Positions 38,223-45,186 of a DNA stretch of 64,000 nt are shown piece by piece (within the stretch, counting starts at the first letter, position 1; every line of letters starts with the position of its first letter). A model generated the notes under the pieces. That model was not told the DNA's origin and ran no database searches. It saw only the letters and a program-made list of their open reading frames with translations. The stretch spans positions 992,001 through 1,056,000 of the forward strand of contig NZ_CP151803.1 of NCBI RefSeq assembly GCF_038446955.1, written 5' to 3'. This DNA is from Pedobacter sp. FW305-3-2-15-E-R2A2. Its GTDB lineage: Bacteria > Bacteroidota > Bacteroidia > Sphingobacteriales > Sphingobacteriaceae. The position numbers and the translations under genes are program-made.

Positions 38223-38333
38223 CTGTATAAATATCTTTCCGGAACGGGTTGTTCCTTCGCTTTCTTCGGATCGCCTGGGTTTAATCGGTTCCGGAATTTT
38301 TTTGTGCTGTTTTTTAGGCAGGAAGTACTGTTT

Positions 38334-38849
38334 TTAATTCAGTGAGCCCAGAGATTTGTGCTTCTTTTTGCGCTTGTATTGGGTTTGCTTCAGGTCTCCC
38401 GAGCCGGTAATGATGCTGATATTGCCGTCTGTTTCAAACATGGCCAGTTTTACATCTTTGTATTTCTCTACCCCATGCTCCCTCATTGCTTCGCGTAGTT
38501 CTTCATTACTGATGTCCAGCTTAGCGAGTGTAGCGAAATCGAGGTTCCCATTGTGGATCAGGATTTCTGGCTTTTCCGAGACGAGTTCCCTAAACTTTTT
38601 ACTTTTGAACATCAGCTTTTTTAGGGCGTAATTCAGGGCAAACAGGACTGCGGCAGCAACCAAGCCTCCCAGCAGACTGGTGTTGTTGCCTACCATGGCA
38701 TTCTGAACGGCATTACTGATGAGTAAGATCAATACCACATCGGTCGTGTTTAGCTGGGAGAGTTCCTTTTTTCCGGTTAAACGGATGGCAATCAGCATAA
38801 ACGCGTAGACGGCAAGGCTTCTTAGTATGATGTCGAGGTATTGGTTCAT
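38334..38849 (-). CDS. DUF421 (YetF-like) membrane protein
   Basis: 171 residues with three N-terminal membrane segments (about 5-90) followed by a soluble domain (SEKPEILIHNGNLDFATLAKLDISNEEL and FETDGNISI are typical). YetF-like proteins are widespread; their role is not well defined. It is 4 bases downstream of the methyltransferase gene and probably co-transcribed with it. Confidence 0.85.
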   Translation of the reverse strand: MNQYLDIILRSLAVYAFMLIAIRLTGKKELSQLNTTDVVLILLISNAVQNAMVGNNTSLLGGLVAAAVLFALNYALKKLMFKSKKFRELVSEKPEILIHNGNLDFATLAKLDISNEELREAMREHGVEKYKDVKLAMFETDGNISIITGSGDLKQTQYKRKKKHKSLGSLN

Positions 38850-38853
38850 GTGT

Positions 38854-39345
38854 TTAGAATTTTAAGGTCATTTGTCCCTGCTGACTAACTTCCCGTTCAT
38901 GGTCCAGCAACCATTTCTTGCGCCAGAGCGATCCGGCATAACCGACTAAAGTGCCATCACTTCCGATCACCCTGTGACAAGGTACAACAATGGCAAGGTT
39001 ATTCTTTCCATTCGCTGCGGCCATCGCCCTTATGGCCAACACATTGTTCATCTGCTTTGCCATTTGCAGGTAAGACCTGGTTACCCCGTAATCTATGGTA
39101 AGCAGGGCAGACCAGACTTCTTGCTGGAATGCTGTTCCGGTTTGTTTAATGGGTAAGGTAAACGTCTTTAAGTTCCCTTCAAAATAAGCCGTTAATTGCG
39201 AAACAGCCAGTTTTGTGACCTCATTCTCCTGCGGCTCAGTGATGAGATTTTCCTTGAAGGTGATTGCCTGTACAAACTGCTCATCAGCAATGATGCTGAT
39301 AGGGCCAAGCGGACTTTGTAAAATACTGCAATACTGAATATTCAT
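38854..39345 (-). CDS. ogt: Methylated-DNA--protein-cysteine methyltransferase
   Basis: This 163-residue protein has the active-site motif PCHRVIG, with the acceptor cysteine, and the preceding helix-turn-helix (AMAAANGKNNLAIV). It removes O6-alkyl groups from guanine by suicide transfer to cysteine. Single-domain form without AlkA or Ada parts. It diverges from ccmB across a short region with mirrored promoter boxes. Confidence 0.95.
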   Translation of the reverse strand: MNIQYCSILQSPLGPISIIADEQFVQAITFKENLITEPQENEVTKLAVSQLTAYFEGNLKTFTLPIKQTGTAFQQEVWSALLTIDYGVTRSYLQMAKQMNNVLAIRAMAAANGKNNLAIVVPCHRVIGSDGTLVGYAGSLWRKKWLLDHEREVSQQGQMTLKF

Positions 39346-39375
39346 AGGAATACAATATTATGGATATTTAATTTA

Positions 39376-39383
39376 CAAAGATA
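39376..39383 (-). promoter_or_regulatory. Candidate -7 element TATCTTTG of ogt
   Basis: Minus-strand consensus match 30 bases before the ogt start. It mirrors a plus-strand copy of the same octamer at 39404-39411, giving a divergent promoter pair. Confidence 0.5.
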
Positions 39384-39403
39384 AAAGATAGGGGATTAAG
39401 AAT

Positions 39404-39411
39404 TATCTTTG
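39404..39411 (+). promoter_or_regulatory. Candidate -7 element TATCTTTG of ccmB
   Basis: Plus-strand consensus match ending 7 bases before the ccmB start codon; nearly leaderless transcript predicted. Confidence 0.5.
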
Positions 39412-39418
39412 TGGCTGC

Positions 39419-40078
39419 ATGAATTTAATAGATCAGGTAAAGTTTTTAATTAAGAAAGAGTTGCTGCTGGAATGGCGTTCTAAATATGCTTTAAATGGCG
39501 TTCTTTTATATGTGGTGTCCACTGTTTTTGTCTGCTATTTGTCTTTTGTAAGTGTAGAGAAGATCACCTGGAATGCTTTATTCTGGATCATCATGTTATT
39601 TGCTTCCATCAATGCAGTTTCAAAAAGCTTTCTCCAGGAAAGTAAAGGCAGGCAGCTGTACATTTATACGATAGCGAGTCCGCTGGCGCTGATCATTTCA
39701 AAGACGATTTATAATGTGTTGCTGATGATGTTGCTGACGGTTATTGCGCTGGGTTTTTATACCCTTGTGTTTAATTATGTGCCCGAAGATCTGGGTTTAT
39801 ACATTGTCGCTACCTTGTTGGGAAGTTTAAGCTTTTCTACGATATTTACGATGGTCTCTGCCATTGCTTCTAAAGCGGGAAATGGCGGGATGCTCATGGC
39901 AATTCTAAGTTTTCCGGTGATTATACCTGTCTTGATTGTATTGATCAAGCTGACAAAAAACGCCATAGACGGGCTGGATAGGAGTGTGAGTATGGATGAA
40001 ATTGGGATTCTGCTGATCATCAATGCGCTGGTGATGGCGGTTTCGCTGATCCTGTTTCCTTACCTCTGGAGAGATTAA
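39419..40078 (+). CDS. ccmB: Cytochrome c maturation protein CcmB
   Basis: 219 residues with six hydrophobic segments, matching the CcmB membrane subunit of the haem-handling ABC complex (CcmABCD). It acts in the inner membrane to load haem on CcmE. ccmC, which I would expect to follow it directly, lies 6.2 kb away on the other side of the peptide array. No ccmA is in the window. Confidence 0.88.
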   Translation: MNLIDQVKFLIKKELLLEWRSKYALNGVLLYVVSTVFVCYLSFVSVEKITWNALFWIIMLFASINAVSKSFLQESKGRQLYIYTIASPLALIISKTIYNVLLMMLLTVIALGFYTLVFNYVPEDLGLYIVATLLGSLSFSTIFTMVSAIASKAGNGGMLMAILSFPVIIPVLIVLIKLTKNAIDGLDRSVSMDEIGILLIINALVMAVSLILFPYLWRD

Positions 40079-40134
40079 CAATGCCGGAAAGGAATCGTAT
40101 TTTGCCAACCGGTGTTTAATCATAAATTTTAGCA

Positions 40135-40746
40135 ATGCAGGAAGCGCTTAATTTTTTTAAAGAATTTGTGGAAGGAAAAGTCAGTGGATCCGAACTGGAG
40201 CTTGCACTTTCTGAAAATCCCAGACTGGAAGTATTGTTGTCGGATGATTCATTGAATTGGAGCGGAACTTATATCTCGGATACTACTCCTTTCCTGTATC
40301 TGGCGGAACTTAATCTTAAAACAATCGTAGGGTGTTATGATGCGCAGGGGTTGATTCAGTTATTTCTGACAAAAAAAGGGGTCTCTTTTTATGTGTATAA
40401 AGGCTATGAAGAACGTCATTCCCTGATGCTGGAAACACAGCCCAAATACATAGATGCAGATATGGTGTTTGTTGAAAAATACATCTTGCCTGCAGCAGAA
40501 GGGCTAAGGGGGAAGGCGGAAATAAAACAAGCAATTAAATTGCGCTTTAATGAGTTGTTCCGCTATCATACAAAAACACCAAAGTGGATTCAGAGCCCTC
40601 AATGGATGATAAAAAAGGATAAGCCTTTATTCTTTTTAGGACAGTTTGAAATTAAAGATTGTCAGCTGTTTCGAGACAATGGTTTCGCTTATCTGTTTGT
40701 GGATGAAACGTGTGGAGAGATAGAGACCGTTAAGCAGTTTTATTAA
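40135..40746 (+). CDS. Uncharacterised protein between ccmB and the peptide array
   Basis: 203 residues, soluble, without a signal peptide. The C-terminal half (KWIQSPQWM, FFLGQFEIKD, YLFVDETCGEIETVKQFY) faintly resembles DUF1963/YwqG-like proteins, but I cannot confirm it. It starts 56 bases after ccmB on the same strand and ends at a bidirectional terminator shared with the first peptide gene. Its position beside a cysteine-rich peptide array makes an accessory or protective role possible, but this is speculation from position alone. Confidence 0.65.
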   Translation: MQEALNFFKEFVEGKVSGSELELALSENPRLEVLLSDDSLNWSGTYISDTTPFLYLAELNLKTIVGCYDAQGLIQLFLTKKGVSFYVYKGYEERHSLMLETQPKYIDADMVFVEKYILPAAEGLRGKAEIKQAIKLRFNELFRYHTKTPKWIQSPQWMIKKDKPLFFLGQFEIKDCQLFRDNGFAYLFVDETCGEIETVKQFY

Positions 40747-40763
40747 TAAAGTTTTTATTTCTA

Positions 40764-40810
40764 AAAAGGGAAGGGCTATGTGTTCATAGGCCTTTCCCAT
40801 TGGTTTTTTT
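40764..40810. terminator. Bidirectional terminator closing the peptide array
   Basis: A long stem (40768-40780 with 40785-40798, one bulge) has five T's after it on the minus strand and seven T's on the plus strand. It would end both the minus-strand peptide unit and the plus-strand gene at 40135. Confidence 0.85.
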
Positions 40811-41039
40811 AATAAACTGCTACGCAACGACTCGTGAGGGTGTTTTCACCACAGAACTCCCATTGGCAACGCATGTTCGCCGGGCAGGACTTGCCACTGC
40901 CTTCCGCATTTGTATGGTCCACGTCATCACATTTAACAGGACAGTACGATCCGGTTTTTCCCTGGTCATTTCCGCCGGTCACATTTTTTAAATCGTTTCT
41001 GCTAAGTTTAGCGATGTTTTTGAATTTTTGAGATAACAT
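40809..41039 (-). CDS. GG-leader cysteine-rich peptide precursor 1
   Basis: This 76-residue precursor has a 23-residue leader ending NVTGG (KLSRNDLK core) and a 53-residue core. The six cysteines are spaced x3, x14, x5, x4, x8 (starting YCPVKC). Group A type (CPxxC...). It is the last gene of unit III, and the terminator at 40764 begins next to its stop. It is the longest core of the array. Function unknown; GG leaders of this kind usually direct cleavage and export by a C39-peptidase ABC transporter. Confidence 0.85.
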   Translation of the reverse strand: MLSQKFKNIAKLSRNDLKNVTGGNDQGKTGSYCPVKCDDVDHTNAEGSGKSCPANMRCQWEFCGENTLTSRCVAVY

Positions 41040-41080
41040 AATTTAAGGTTTAAATGAAAAAGTAGTTTAGTATTGTAATC

Positions 41081-41293
41081 TTATGCTTCCCCGCACTGGT
41101 ACTTATAATCATTGATGCCGCAGGGATGTCGGTCGCATAACTGGTCATCAGGGCAGCCGATTGTCTCGGCCCCATCTACATAATGACTGCAGAACATAGG
41201 GCAGTTGAAGTTTTTATCCCCGCCTGTTATTCCTTTAAGCTCATTTCTGTTTAGCCTTTGATTTTCTTGTAGTTTTAAGGTGTTTTTTAACAT
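41081..41293 (-). CDS. GG-leader cysteine-rich peptide precursor 2
   Basis: 70 residues: leader of 25 ending GITGG (RLNRNELK) and a 45-residue core with cysteine spacing x3, x11, x5, x4, x8. Group A (NCPMFC, GCPDDQLC). The ATG is preceded by ACCTAAA, an element seen before most array members, and not by a Shine-Dalgarno sequence. Unit III. Confidence 0.87.
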   Translation of the reverse strand: MLKNTLKLQENQRLNRNELKGITGGDKNFNCPMFCSHYVDGAETIGCPDDQLCDRHPCGINDYKYQCGEA

Positions 41294-41317
41294 GAATTTA
41301 GGTAAGTAAGTTAATAT

Positions 41318-41524
41318 TTAACCACATACAGAGGCCCACCAGCCATTACTGCACAAATAACCCAAACACTGCTGATCAGGAAGACAGCCAGGAACGAGTA
41401 CGCTTCCTACGCGATGTGTGCAATTTCCGGGACAGCTGTCGATACGACCTCCGCCGGTCACTTTTTTAAGGGCATTTCTGTCCAGTTTTTGATGTCCTTT
41501 CGGATTGGAATTGTTGTTTAACAT
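41318..41524 (-). CDS. GG-leader cysteine-rich peptide precursor 3
   Basis: 68 residues: 25-residue leader ending KVTGG with an extra glycine after it, and a 43-residue core with spacing x3, x11, x5, x4, x8 (SCPGNC; GCLPDQQC). Group A. In its leader the usual LSRNELK is LDRNALK. It contains WW near the C-terminus, which other cores lack. Unit III. Confidence 0.86.
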   Translation of the reverse strand: MLNNNSNPKGHQKLDRNALKKVTGGGRIDSCPGNCTHRVGSVLVPGCLPDQQCLGYLCSNGWWASVCG

Positions 41525-41554
41525 CTCATTTGATTTAGGGTAATTGAAGCGTGA

Positions 41555-41746
41555 TTATTGGCATTTGTATCCGGTGTCCTTTGGTTGGGAGCCACAACGA
41601 TAAATACGGCAAGTGCCAGCATCACAGTCGGAATTGTTTGTGCACCAGTTTTCACAGATGTATCTGGCTGCATTTTCGTCATGGCCTCCCATGAGTTTTT
41701 TCATTTCGGTTCTGCTCAATGTCTGAGCGTTTTTAAATTTTAACAT
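41555..41746 (-). CDS. GG-leader cysteine-rich peptide precursor 4
   Basis: 63 residues: 21-residue leader (LSRTEMKKLMGG) and a 42-residue core with spacing x3, x5, x4, x4, x10. Group B, marked by KNAQ-LSRT leaders and a GYKC-type end. It has the tightest first loops of the array. Unit III. Confidence 0.86.
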   Translation of the reverse strand: MLKFKNAQTLSRTEMKKLMGGHDENAARYICENWCTNNSDCDAGTCRIYRCGSQPKDTGYKCQ

Positions 41747-41774
41747 TAGGGTTGATTTTAGGATGAATGGTTAA

Positions 41775-41984
41775 TTAATAACATTTATAGCCAAAGTCCT
41801 TTTCAGGATCAGGGCCACAGTAATAGATATTACATGGTCTTCCATCGAAACAGAAGCCTTGATTGGTCTCGGCATCCACGAGGCATTCCTGCATACAGCG
41901 GATTTTTCCGGAAGTCAGGTTGCCTCCTGTGAGATTTTTCATCTCTGCTCTGTTTAGTGCCTGAGCATTTTTGAGTTTTAACAT
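41775..41984 (-). CDS. GG-leader cysteine-rich peptide precursor 5
   Basis: 69 residues: 21-residue leader ending KNLTGG and a 48-residue core with spacing x3, x10, x5, x4, x10. Group B. Its CNIYYCGPDPEKDFGYKC end closely matches precursors 13 and 16 (in unit I), evidence of block duplication between units. Unit III. Confidence 0.87.
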   Translation of the reverse strand: MLKLKNAQALNRAEMKNLTGGNLTSGKIRCMQECLVDAETNQGFCFDGRPCNIYYCGPDPEKDFGYKCY

Positions 41985-42030
41985 CGCATTAGATTTAGGG
42001 TAAGATTAATTGATTCGTATGCACGTTTCT

Positions 42031-42243
42031 TTAAACACATTTGTAGCTATAAGTAGTCGGCACTCCGGCATAACAAACATAGATTTGACAGTACATGTCT
42101 CCCGGACAATAGTGTTCACCGGTGTGCATATCTGTCATGCAGGCATCGGTACAATAAGGTCTTGCGGCATTGTCATTCATGCCGCCCATTAAATTTTTCA
42201 TGTCGGTTCTGCTCAGCGATTGAGCGTTTTTTAGTTTTAACAT
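42031..42243 (-). CDS. GG-leader cysteine-rich peptide precursor 6
   Basis: 70 residues: leader of 21 ending KNLMGG and a 49-residue core with spacing x3, x10, x5, x4, x11. Group B. It is the first gene of unit III and sits behind a ~380-bp upstream region duplicated in front of precursor 17. The two also share the leader MLKLKNAQSLSRTDMKNL. Confidence 0.88.
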   Translation of the reverse strand: MLKLKNAQSLSRTDMKNLMGGMNDNAARPYCTDACMTDMHTGEHYCPGDMYCQIYVCYAGVPTTYSYKCV

Positions 42244-42281
42244 AAGATTAAATTTGGTTAGTTAATGTATTGCTTTGTTGT

Positions 42282-42298
42282 CCCGGGCTGCAGCCGGG
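42282..42298 (-). promoter_or_regulatory. Covarying hairpin in copy A
   Basis: CCCGG (42282-42286) pairs with CCGGG (42294-42298) around a GCTGCAG-like centre, about 45 bases before the start codon of precursor 6. In copy B the middle pair of the stem is A-T instead of C-G, a compensatory change that keeps the stem. Confidence 0.5.
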
Positions 42299-42360
42299 CC
42301 TGTAGTTTTATCATCGAAAAGCAGAATGAACTATTGAAAAGACTTATTGCATTAATTTGA

Positions 42361-42427
42361 GCATCTGAAAGTATTCTGCGGCAGAAAATGGAAACAGGAA
42401 TCGGAGTTTTAAAAATCTTTAAAAGAT
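42361..42427 (-). promoter_or_regulatory. Paired palindromic operator candidates, copy A
   Basis: A 28-base block identical in both copies (42361-42388) contains TTCTGC-G-GCAGAA (42374-42386). A second palindrome ATCTTT-A-AAAGAT is at 42415-42427. Their preservation in both duplicates, while neighbouring bases drift, suggests binding sites for a regulator or an alternative sigma factor. Confidence 0.55.
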
Positions 42428-42620
42428 ATTCAATGCTGTTTATTTTTTTATCAGTACGTTATTTGTAATTAATAGTTTAATATAATTATTATTTATATAG
42501 TTGTAAAATATTTAATTTGATTTTGGCGTGACTATTTTCATTTTTGGTGTGTTTTTGGCTTACAATGAGTTAAATTGATGGTATTTTATTTTGCAACTTT
42601 TTTGTGACATTTGTTTGTTT

Positions 42621-42763
42621 ATGAAGTATTGCGATCTATCGCTAACATGGTTCATGTGTGATTGGGGGGAGTTCAAGGGAAGGAGAAGGGAGGAAGGAGA
42701 GAAAGGACTGGGGGATAGTCTAAAAAAAACGGGAGGCTTTCAGGCATCCCGTTTTCGGTTTTC
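42621..42763. other. Spacer between units II and III
   Basis: A purine-rich plus-strand stretch (42661-42720) is followed by the terminator of unit II. An open plus-strand frame at 42591-42827 runs across the terminator and a real peptide gene, so I do not call it coding. Confidence 0.5.
42722..42755 (-). terminator. Intrinsic terminator of peptide unit II
   Basis: On the minus strand AAAACGGGA pairs with TCCCGTTTT and is followed by a run of T's. It begins 9 bases after the stop codon of precursor 7. Confidence 0.8.
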
Positions 42764-42976
42764 TTATGCAGCGACACATCTGGTGCCGTATTGCTCTGAC
42801 GAGCATCTGACCAGCTGGCATTCCTGATCTGGCCTGCAGCCAGGGCCTCCTCCAAATGATTCGTATACGCATTTTAACGGGCAGGCAAGGAGCTGGGTTT
42901 CCCGGGTTCCGCCGATGATGTTTTTTAACTCATTTCTGCTCAATTTAGCAGTGTTGTTTAATTTCAGGGATTTCAT
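42764..42976 (-). CDS. GG-leader cysteine-rich peptide precursor 7
   Basis: 70 residues: 23-residue leader ending KNIIGG (KLSRNELK) and a 47-residue core with spacing x3, x10, x5, x4, x8. Group A (CPLKC; GCRPDQEC). It is the last gene of unit II and is followed by a strong terminator. Confidence 0.87.
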   Translation of the reverse strand: MKSLKLNNTAKLSRNELKNIIGGTRETQLLACPLKCVYESFGGGPGCRPDQECQLVRCSSEQYGTRCVAA

Positions 42977-42997
42977 AATTTTTAGTTTTGAATTAGT

Positions 42998-43213
42998 TTA
43001 TACACAGTGAACTCCATATTCTTCATCTGGTCCGGCACAGAGAAATGGTACGCAATCCATATTGCTGGGACAACCATCCATCAGCATGCCTCCAGGTTGT
43101 TGGTAGGTGCATGAAAGAGGGCAATCCTGATCGAATTTGATTCCGCCTGTTACCTGTTTGAGTTCATTCCTGTTTAGTTTTTTGCCTTGTTTACTGGAGT
43201 TATTTTTCAACAT
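42998..43213 (-). CDS. GG-leader cysteine-rich peptide precursor 8
   Basis: 71 residues from the ATG at 43213; the frame stays open upstream to 43354 but that part overlaps precursor 9 and looks non-coding. Leader of 24 ending KQVTGG, core of 47 with spacing x3, x12, x5, x4, x10. Group A, nearly a duplicate of precursors 9 and 10 (CTYQxPGGM, GCPSxMDC, GPDE). Unit II. Confidence 0.88.
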   Translation of the reverse strand: MLKNNSSKQGKKLNRNELKQVTGGIKFDQDCPLSCTYQQPGGMLMDGCPSNMDCVPFLCAGPDEEYGVHCV

Positions 43214-43242
43214 GATCGTTGGTTTTAGGTAAGTGAATTGAA

Positions 43243-43455
43243 TTACCCGCAACGATATCCGTATTCGTCTGGTCCGCCACAGGGAAATGCAATACAATCC
43301 ATGTGTGAAGGGCAGCCAAACATCTCCATGCCTCCTGGCTCCTGGTAGGTACATGTTATCGGGCAGTTTGGATCGAATTTGATTCCACCCGTTACTCCTT
43401 TGAGTTCATTTCTGTTTAATTTTTTTCCTTGTTTTTCTAAATTGTTTTTTAACAT
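43243..43455 (-). CDS. GG-leader cysteine-rich peptide precursor 9
   Basis: 70 residues: leader of 24 ending KGVTGG and a 46-residue core with spacing x3, x12, x5, x4, x9. Group A. It is the closest relative of precursor 8, sharing KLNRNELK, GGIKFD and CTYQEPGGM, so the two look like recent tandem duplicates. Unit II. Confidence 0.88.
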   Translation of the reverse strand: MLKNNLEKQGKKLNRNELKGVTGGIKFDPNCPITCTYQEPGGMEMFGCPSHMDCIAFPCGGPDEYGYRCG

Positions 43456-43485
43456 AAGGATTGAGTTTAGATGAATGAATTGTTA

Positions 43486-43698
43486 CTATGCGCAATGAAA
43501 TCCGTATTCGCCTGGTCCGCCACAGCTGAATGGTACGCAATCCATATGGCTGGGGCAACCTAACATTAATGGCGTATTGTCGTCCTGATAAGTACATTCC
43601 TGAGGACAAAACGGATTGAAAATGTTTCCACCAGTCACTCCTTTGAGTTCATTTCTGCTTAGTCTTTTTACTTGTTTGTCTAAATTGTTTTCTAGCAT
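43486..43698 (-). CDS. GG-leader cysteine-rich peptide precursor 10
   Basis: 70 residues from the ATG at 43698 (MLENN); an in-frame start 42 bases upstream would overlap precursor 11 and add a non-leader extension. Leader of 24 ending KGVTGG, core of 46 with spacing x3, x12, x5, x4, x9. Group A, close to 8 and 9. Unit II. Confidence 0.87.
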   Translation of the reverse strand: MLENNLDKQVKRLSRNELKGVTGGNIFNPFCPQECTYQDDNTPLMLGCPSHMDCVPFSCGGPGEYGFHCA

Positions 43699-43727
43699 GA
43701 TTTTAAGATTTATGAAATGGGTTTTTA

Positions 43728-43943
43728 TTAAGGTTGACAACTGCGGCCTATGCTGATGCCGTCACTGCAGGTGTAGGGAACACATTGTTCAGTGGGAGGG
43801 CAGCCTTTTCGTAATGGGCCATTGTTGATGCGATAGCTGCATCCGAGGTCGCAGCCTGGTGGTCTTAGGCCACCTTTTATCTTTTTGAGATCATTTCGGC
43901 TTAATCTTTTGAGATCGGAACCGTTTACATTCTTTTTTAGCAT
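43728..43943 (-). CDS. GG-leader cysteine-rich peptide precursor 11
   Basis: 71 residues: leader of 25 ending KKIKGG (RLSRNDLK) and a 46-residue core with spacing x3, x12, x5, x4, x9. Group A, similar to precursor 12 (YRING, KGCPP, SCxP end). The residue before GG is lysine rather than threonine. Unit II. Confidence 0.86.
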   Translation of the reverse strand: MLKKNVNGSDLKRLSRNDLKKIKGGLRPPGCDLGCSYRINNGPLRKGCPPTEQCVPYTCSDGISIGRSCQP

Positions 43944-43966
43944 AAGGTTGAAATTTAATTTCTTAC

Positions 43967-44050
43967 TTACAGGTTTGGGTAACTGCTGCTATTGTGGTTG
44001 CTGCCGGTTGCTTTTTTTAGTTCATTTCTGCTTAGCAACTGGCTTTTTCT
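43967..44050 (-). pseudogene. Leader-only relic of a peptide gene
   Basis: A 27-codon open stretch without a start codon reads QLLSRNELKKATGS and then a short Ser/Asn tail to a stop. It keeps the leader helix of the group A family (compare LSRNELKKITGG) but the GG is GS and no cysteine core remains. It sits between precursors 11 and 12 and is most simply the remnant of a deleted copy. Confidence 0.65.
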
Positions 44051-44087
44051 TTACTGTAAAAATGGATTTAGAGATGGAAATTGGTTT

Positions 44088-44276
44088 TTAAAGCGGTCGG
44101 CAACTTTCGCCGATATAGGTAGGGTCACAGCTATAGGTTACGCATTCCTCGTAAGGGGGACAACCAATGCGTATTTGTCCATTGATGCGATGAGTGCATA
44201 CATAAGGACAGTTTGCCGGCCTTGTTCCGCCAGTGATTTTTTTTAGCTCATTTCTGCTTAATTTTCTGTTTTCCAT
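44088..44276 (-). CDS. GG-leader cysteine-rich peptide precursor 12
   Basis: 62 residues, with the shortest leader of the array (17 residues, MENRKLSRNELKKITGG) and a 45-residue core with spacing x3, x11, x5, x4, x8. Group A (NCPYVC, GCPPYEEC). It appears to be the first gene of unit II, directly after the hairpin at 44359-44385. Confidence 0.86.
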   Translation of the reverse strand: MENRKLSRNELKKITGGTRPANCPYVCTHRINGQIRIGCPPYEECVTYSCDPTYIGESCRPL

Positions 44277-44358
44277 TTGTTTAAAATTATTTTTTAAGAT
44301 AAGATTGAGTTCGAAGGGTTTTGTTTTGATGTAGAGCTAATCCTTGATCTTTACATTT

Positions 44359-44385
44359 GCAGCCGGAACTTTAAGTTCCGGCTGC
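44359..44385 (-). terminator. Hairpin between peptide units I and II
   Basis: A perfect 13-bp inverted repeat (44359-44371 with 44373-44385) lies 20 bases after the stop of precursor 13. The following bases on the minus strand are A/T-rich but lack a long T-run, so termination is probable rather than certain. Confidence 0.6.
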
Positions 44386-44404
44386 ATTTGAGTTGATCGA
44401 TGGG

Positions 44405-44614
44405 TTACTGACATTTGTAGCCGAAATCTCTATCGTGATTGGGTCCGCAATAATAAATTTGGCAATCTCCACCATTTAGACAGGTATTCCAGTTGTTTGG
44501 ATCATAGAAGCAATCGGATAAGCAAGGTCTTCTTGCGCTATCGTCGTTAAGGCCTCCTGTGAATTTTTTCATGTCAGTTCTGCTCAGTGTCTGAGCGTTT
44601 TTAAGGTTAAGCAT
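44405..44614 (-). CDS. GG-leader cysteine-rich peptide precursor 13
   Basis: 69 residues: leader of 21 ending KKFTGG and a 48-residue core with spacing x3, x9, x5, x4, x10. Group B; the end CQIYYCGPNHDRDFGYKC nearly repeats that of precursor 5. Last gene of unit I, followed by the hairpin at 44359. Confidence 0.87.
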   Translation of the reverse strand: MLNLKNAQTLSRTDMKKFTGGLNDDSARRPCLSDCFYDPNNWNTCLNGGDCQIYYCGPNHDRDFGYKCQ

Positions 44615-44676
44615 AAAGTTTAAGTTTAGTTATAAATTAAGGTTGATTTAAGAGCAGGGATGGGGTACTGGGTTGA

Positions 44677-44880
44677 TCAGGATGGGAAGGCACATTTAAA
44701 TCCCAGGGTCGGTTCTCCATGAAGCACGCATGGAAAGGATTCGCAGGATTGGCCTATGGCGCAGTCTCCATCAACCCGGCAAAGGACAGCGCATATCGGT
44801 TTCAAAGCATTGTTTGTGCCGCCCGTAAGGCTTTTCATTTCGGTTCTGCTCAAGGGTTGAGCGTTTTTGAATTTTAGCAT
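44677..44880 (-). CDS. GG-leader cysteine-rich peptide precursor 14
   Basis: 67 residues: leader of 21 ending KSLTGG and a 46-residue core with spacing x3, x5, x5, x4, x11. Group B. Unlike other members it has a four-residue tail (AFPS) after the last cysteine. Unit I. Confidence 0.86.
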   Translation of the reverse strand: MLKFKNAQPLSRTEMKSLTGGTNNALKPICAVLCRVDGDCAIGQSCESFPCVLHGEPTLGFKCAFPS

Positions 44881-44950
44881 AAATTTAGATTTAGGGTATG
44901 ATTGATCTGTATTCCTATTCTTTTAGTGCTGATAATTGTTGTGTTTTAGG

Positions 44951-45159
44951 TTATACGCATTTATAGCTGGTGATTTCGGGCTGTCCCGGGCAATTGTATG
45001 GGATGCAATGTTTGCCGTCGTTGCAGATGCGTGTCCCTGCATCAGGGTCGTAATCGCACTGATCATCGCAATTCATCCTTGATGAATTGTGGTCTGTGCC
45101 TCCCAAAAGGTTTTTCATGTCGGTTCTGCTCAGGGATTGAGCTTTTTTCAGTTTAACAT
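44951..45159 (-). pseudogene. Frameshifted GG-leader peptide gene (copy 15)
   Basis: From the conserved ATG at 45159 the frame stops at codon 4 (ATG TTA AAC TGA). One A missing from the AAAA run found in sister copies explains this. With that base restored, a normal 69-residue group B precursor appears: leader ending KNLLGG and a 48-residue core with spacing x3, x10, x5, x4, x10 ending SYKCV. The core is intact, so the break is recent, is a sequencing or assembly error, or is bypassed by -1 slippage on GTTAAAC. Confidence 0.8.
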
Positions 45160-45186
45160 AAGATTGGTTTTGGTTAGAAGGTTAGC

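Larger units (their letters stand above)
42244..42620. repeat. Duplicated upstream region, copy A (unit III control region)
   Basis: About 377 bases between precursors 6 and 7 are similar along their whole length to 45693-46072, upstream of precursor 17. Conserved parts include the sequence just before the ATG, a hairpin at 42282-42298, two 13-nt palindromes (42374-42386 and 42415-42427), an AT-rich block, and a distal block around TTTTGCAACTTTTTTGTGAC. No consensus TAnnTTTG was found on the minus strand. No gene is coded here. Confidence 0.85.

Noticed and set aside
42591..42827. 78-codon plus-strand frame
   Set aside because: It runs through the unit II terminator and into the antisense of precursor 7.
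43214..43354. Upstream extension of precursor 8 in the same frame
   Set aside because: It overlaps precursor 9; the internal ATG gives the conserved leader exactly.
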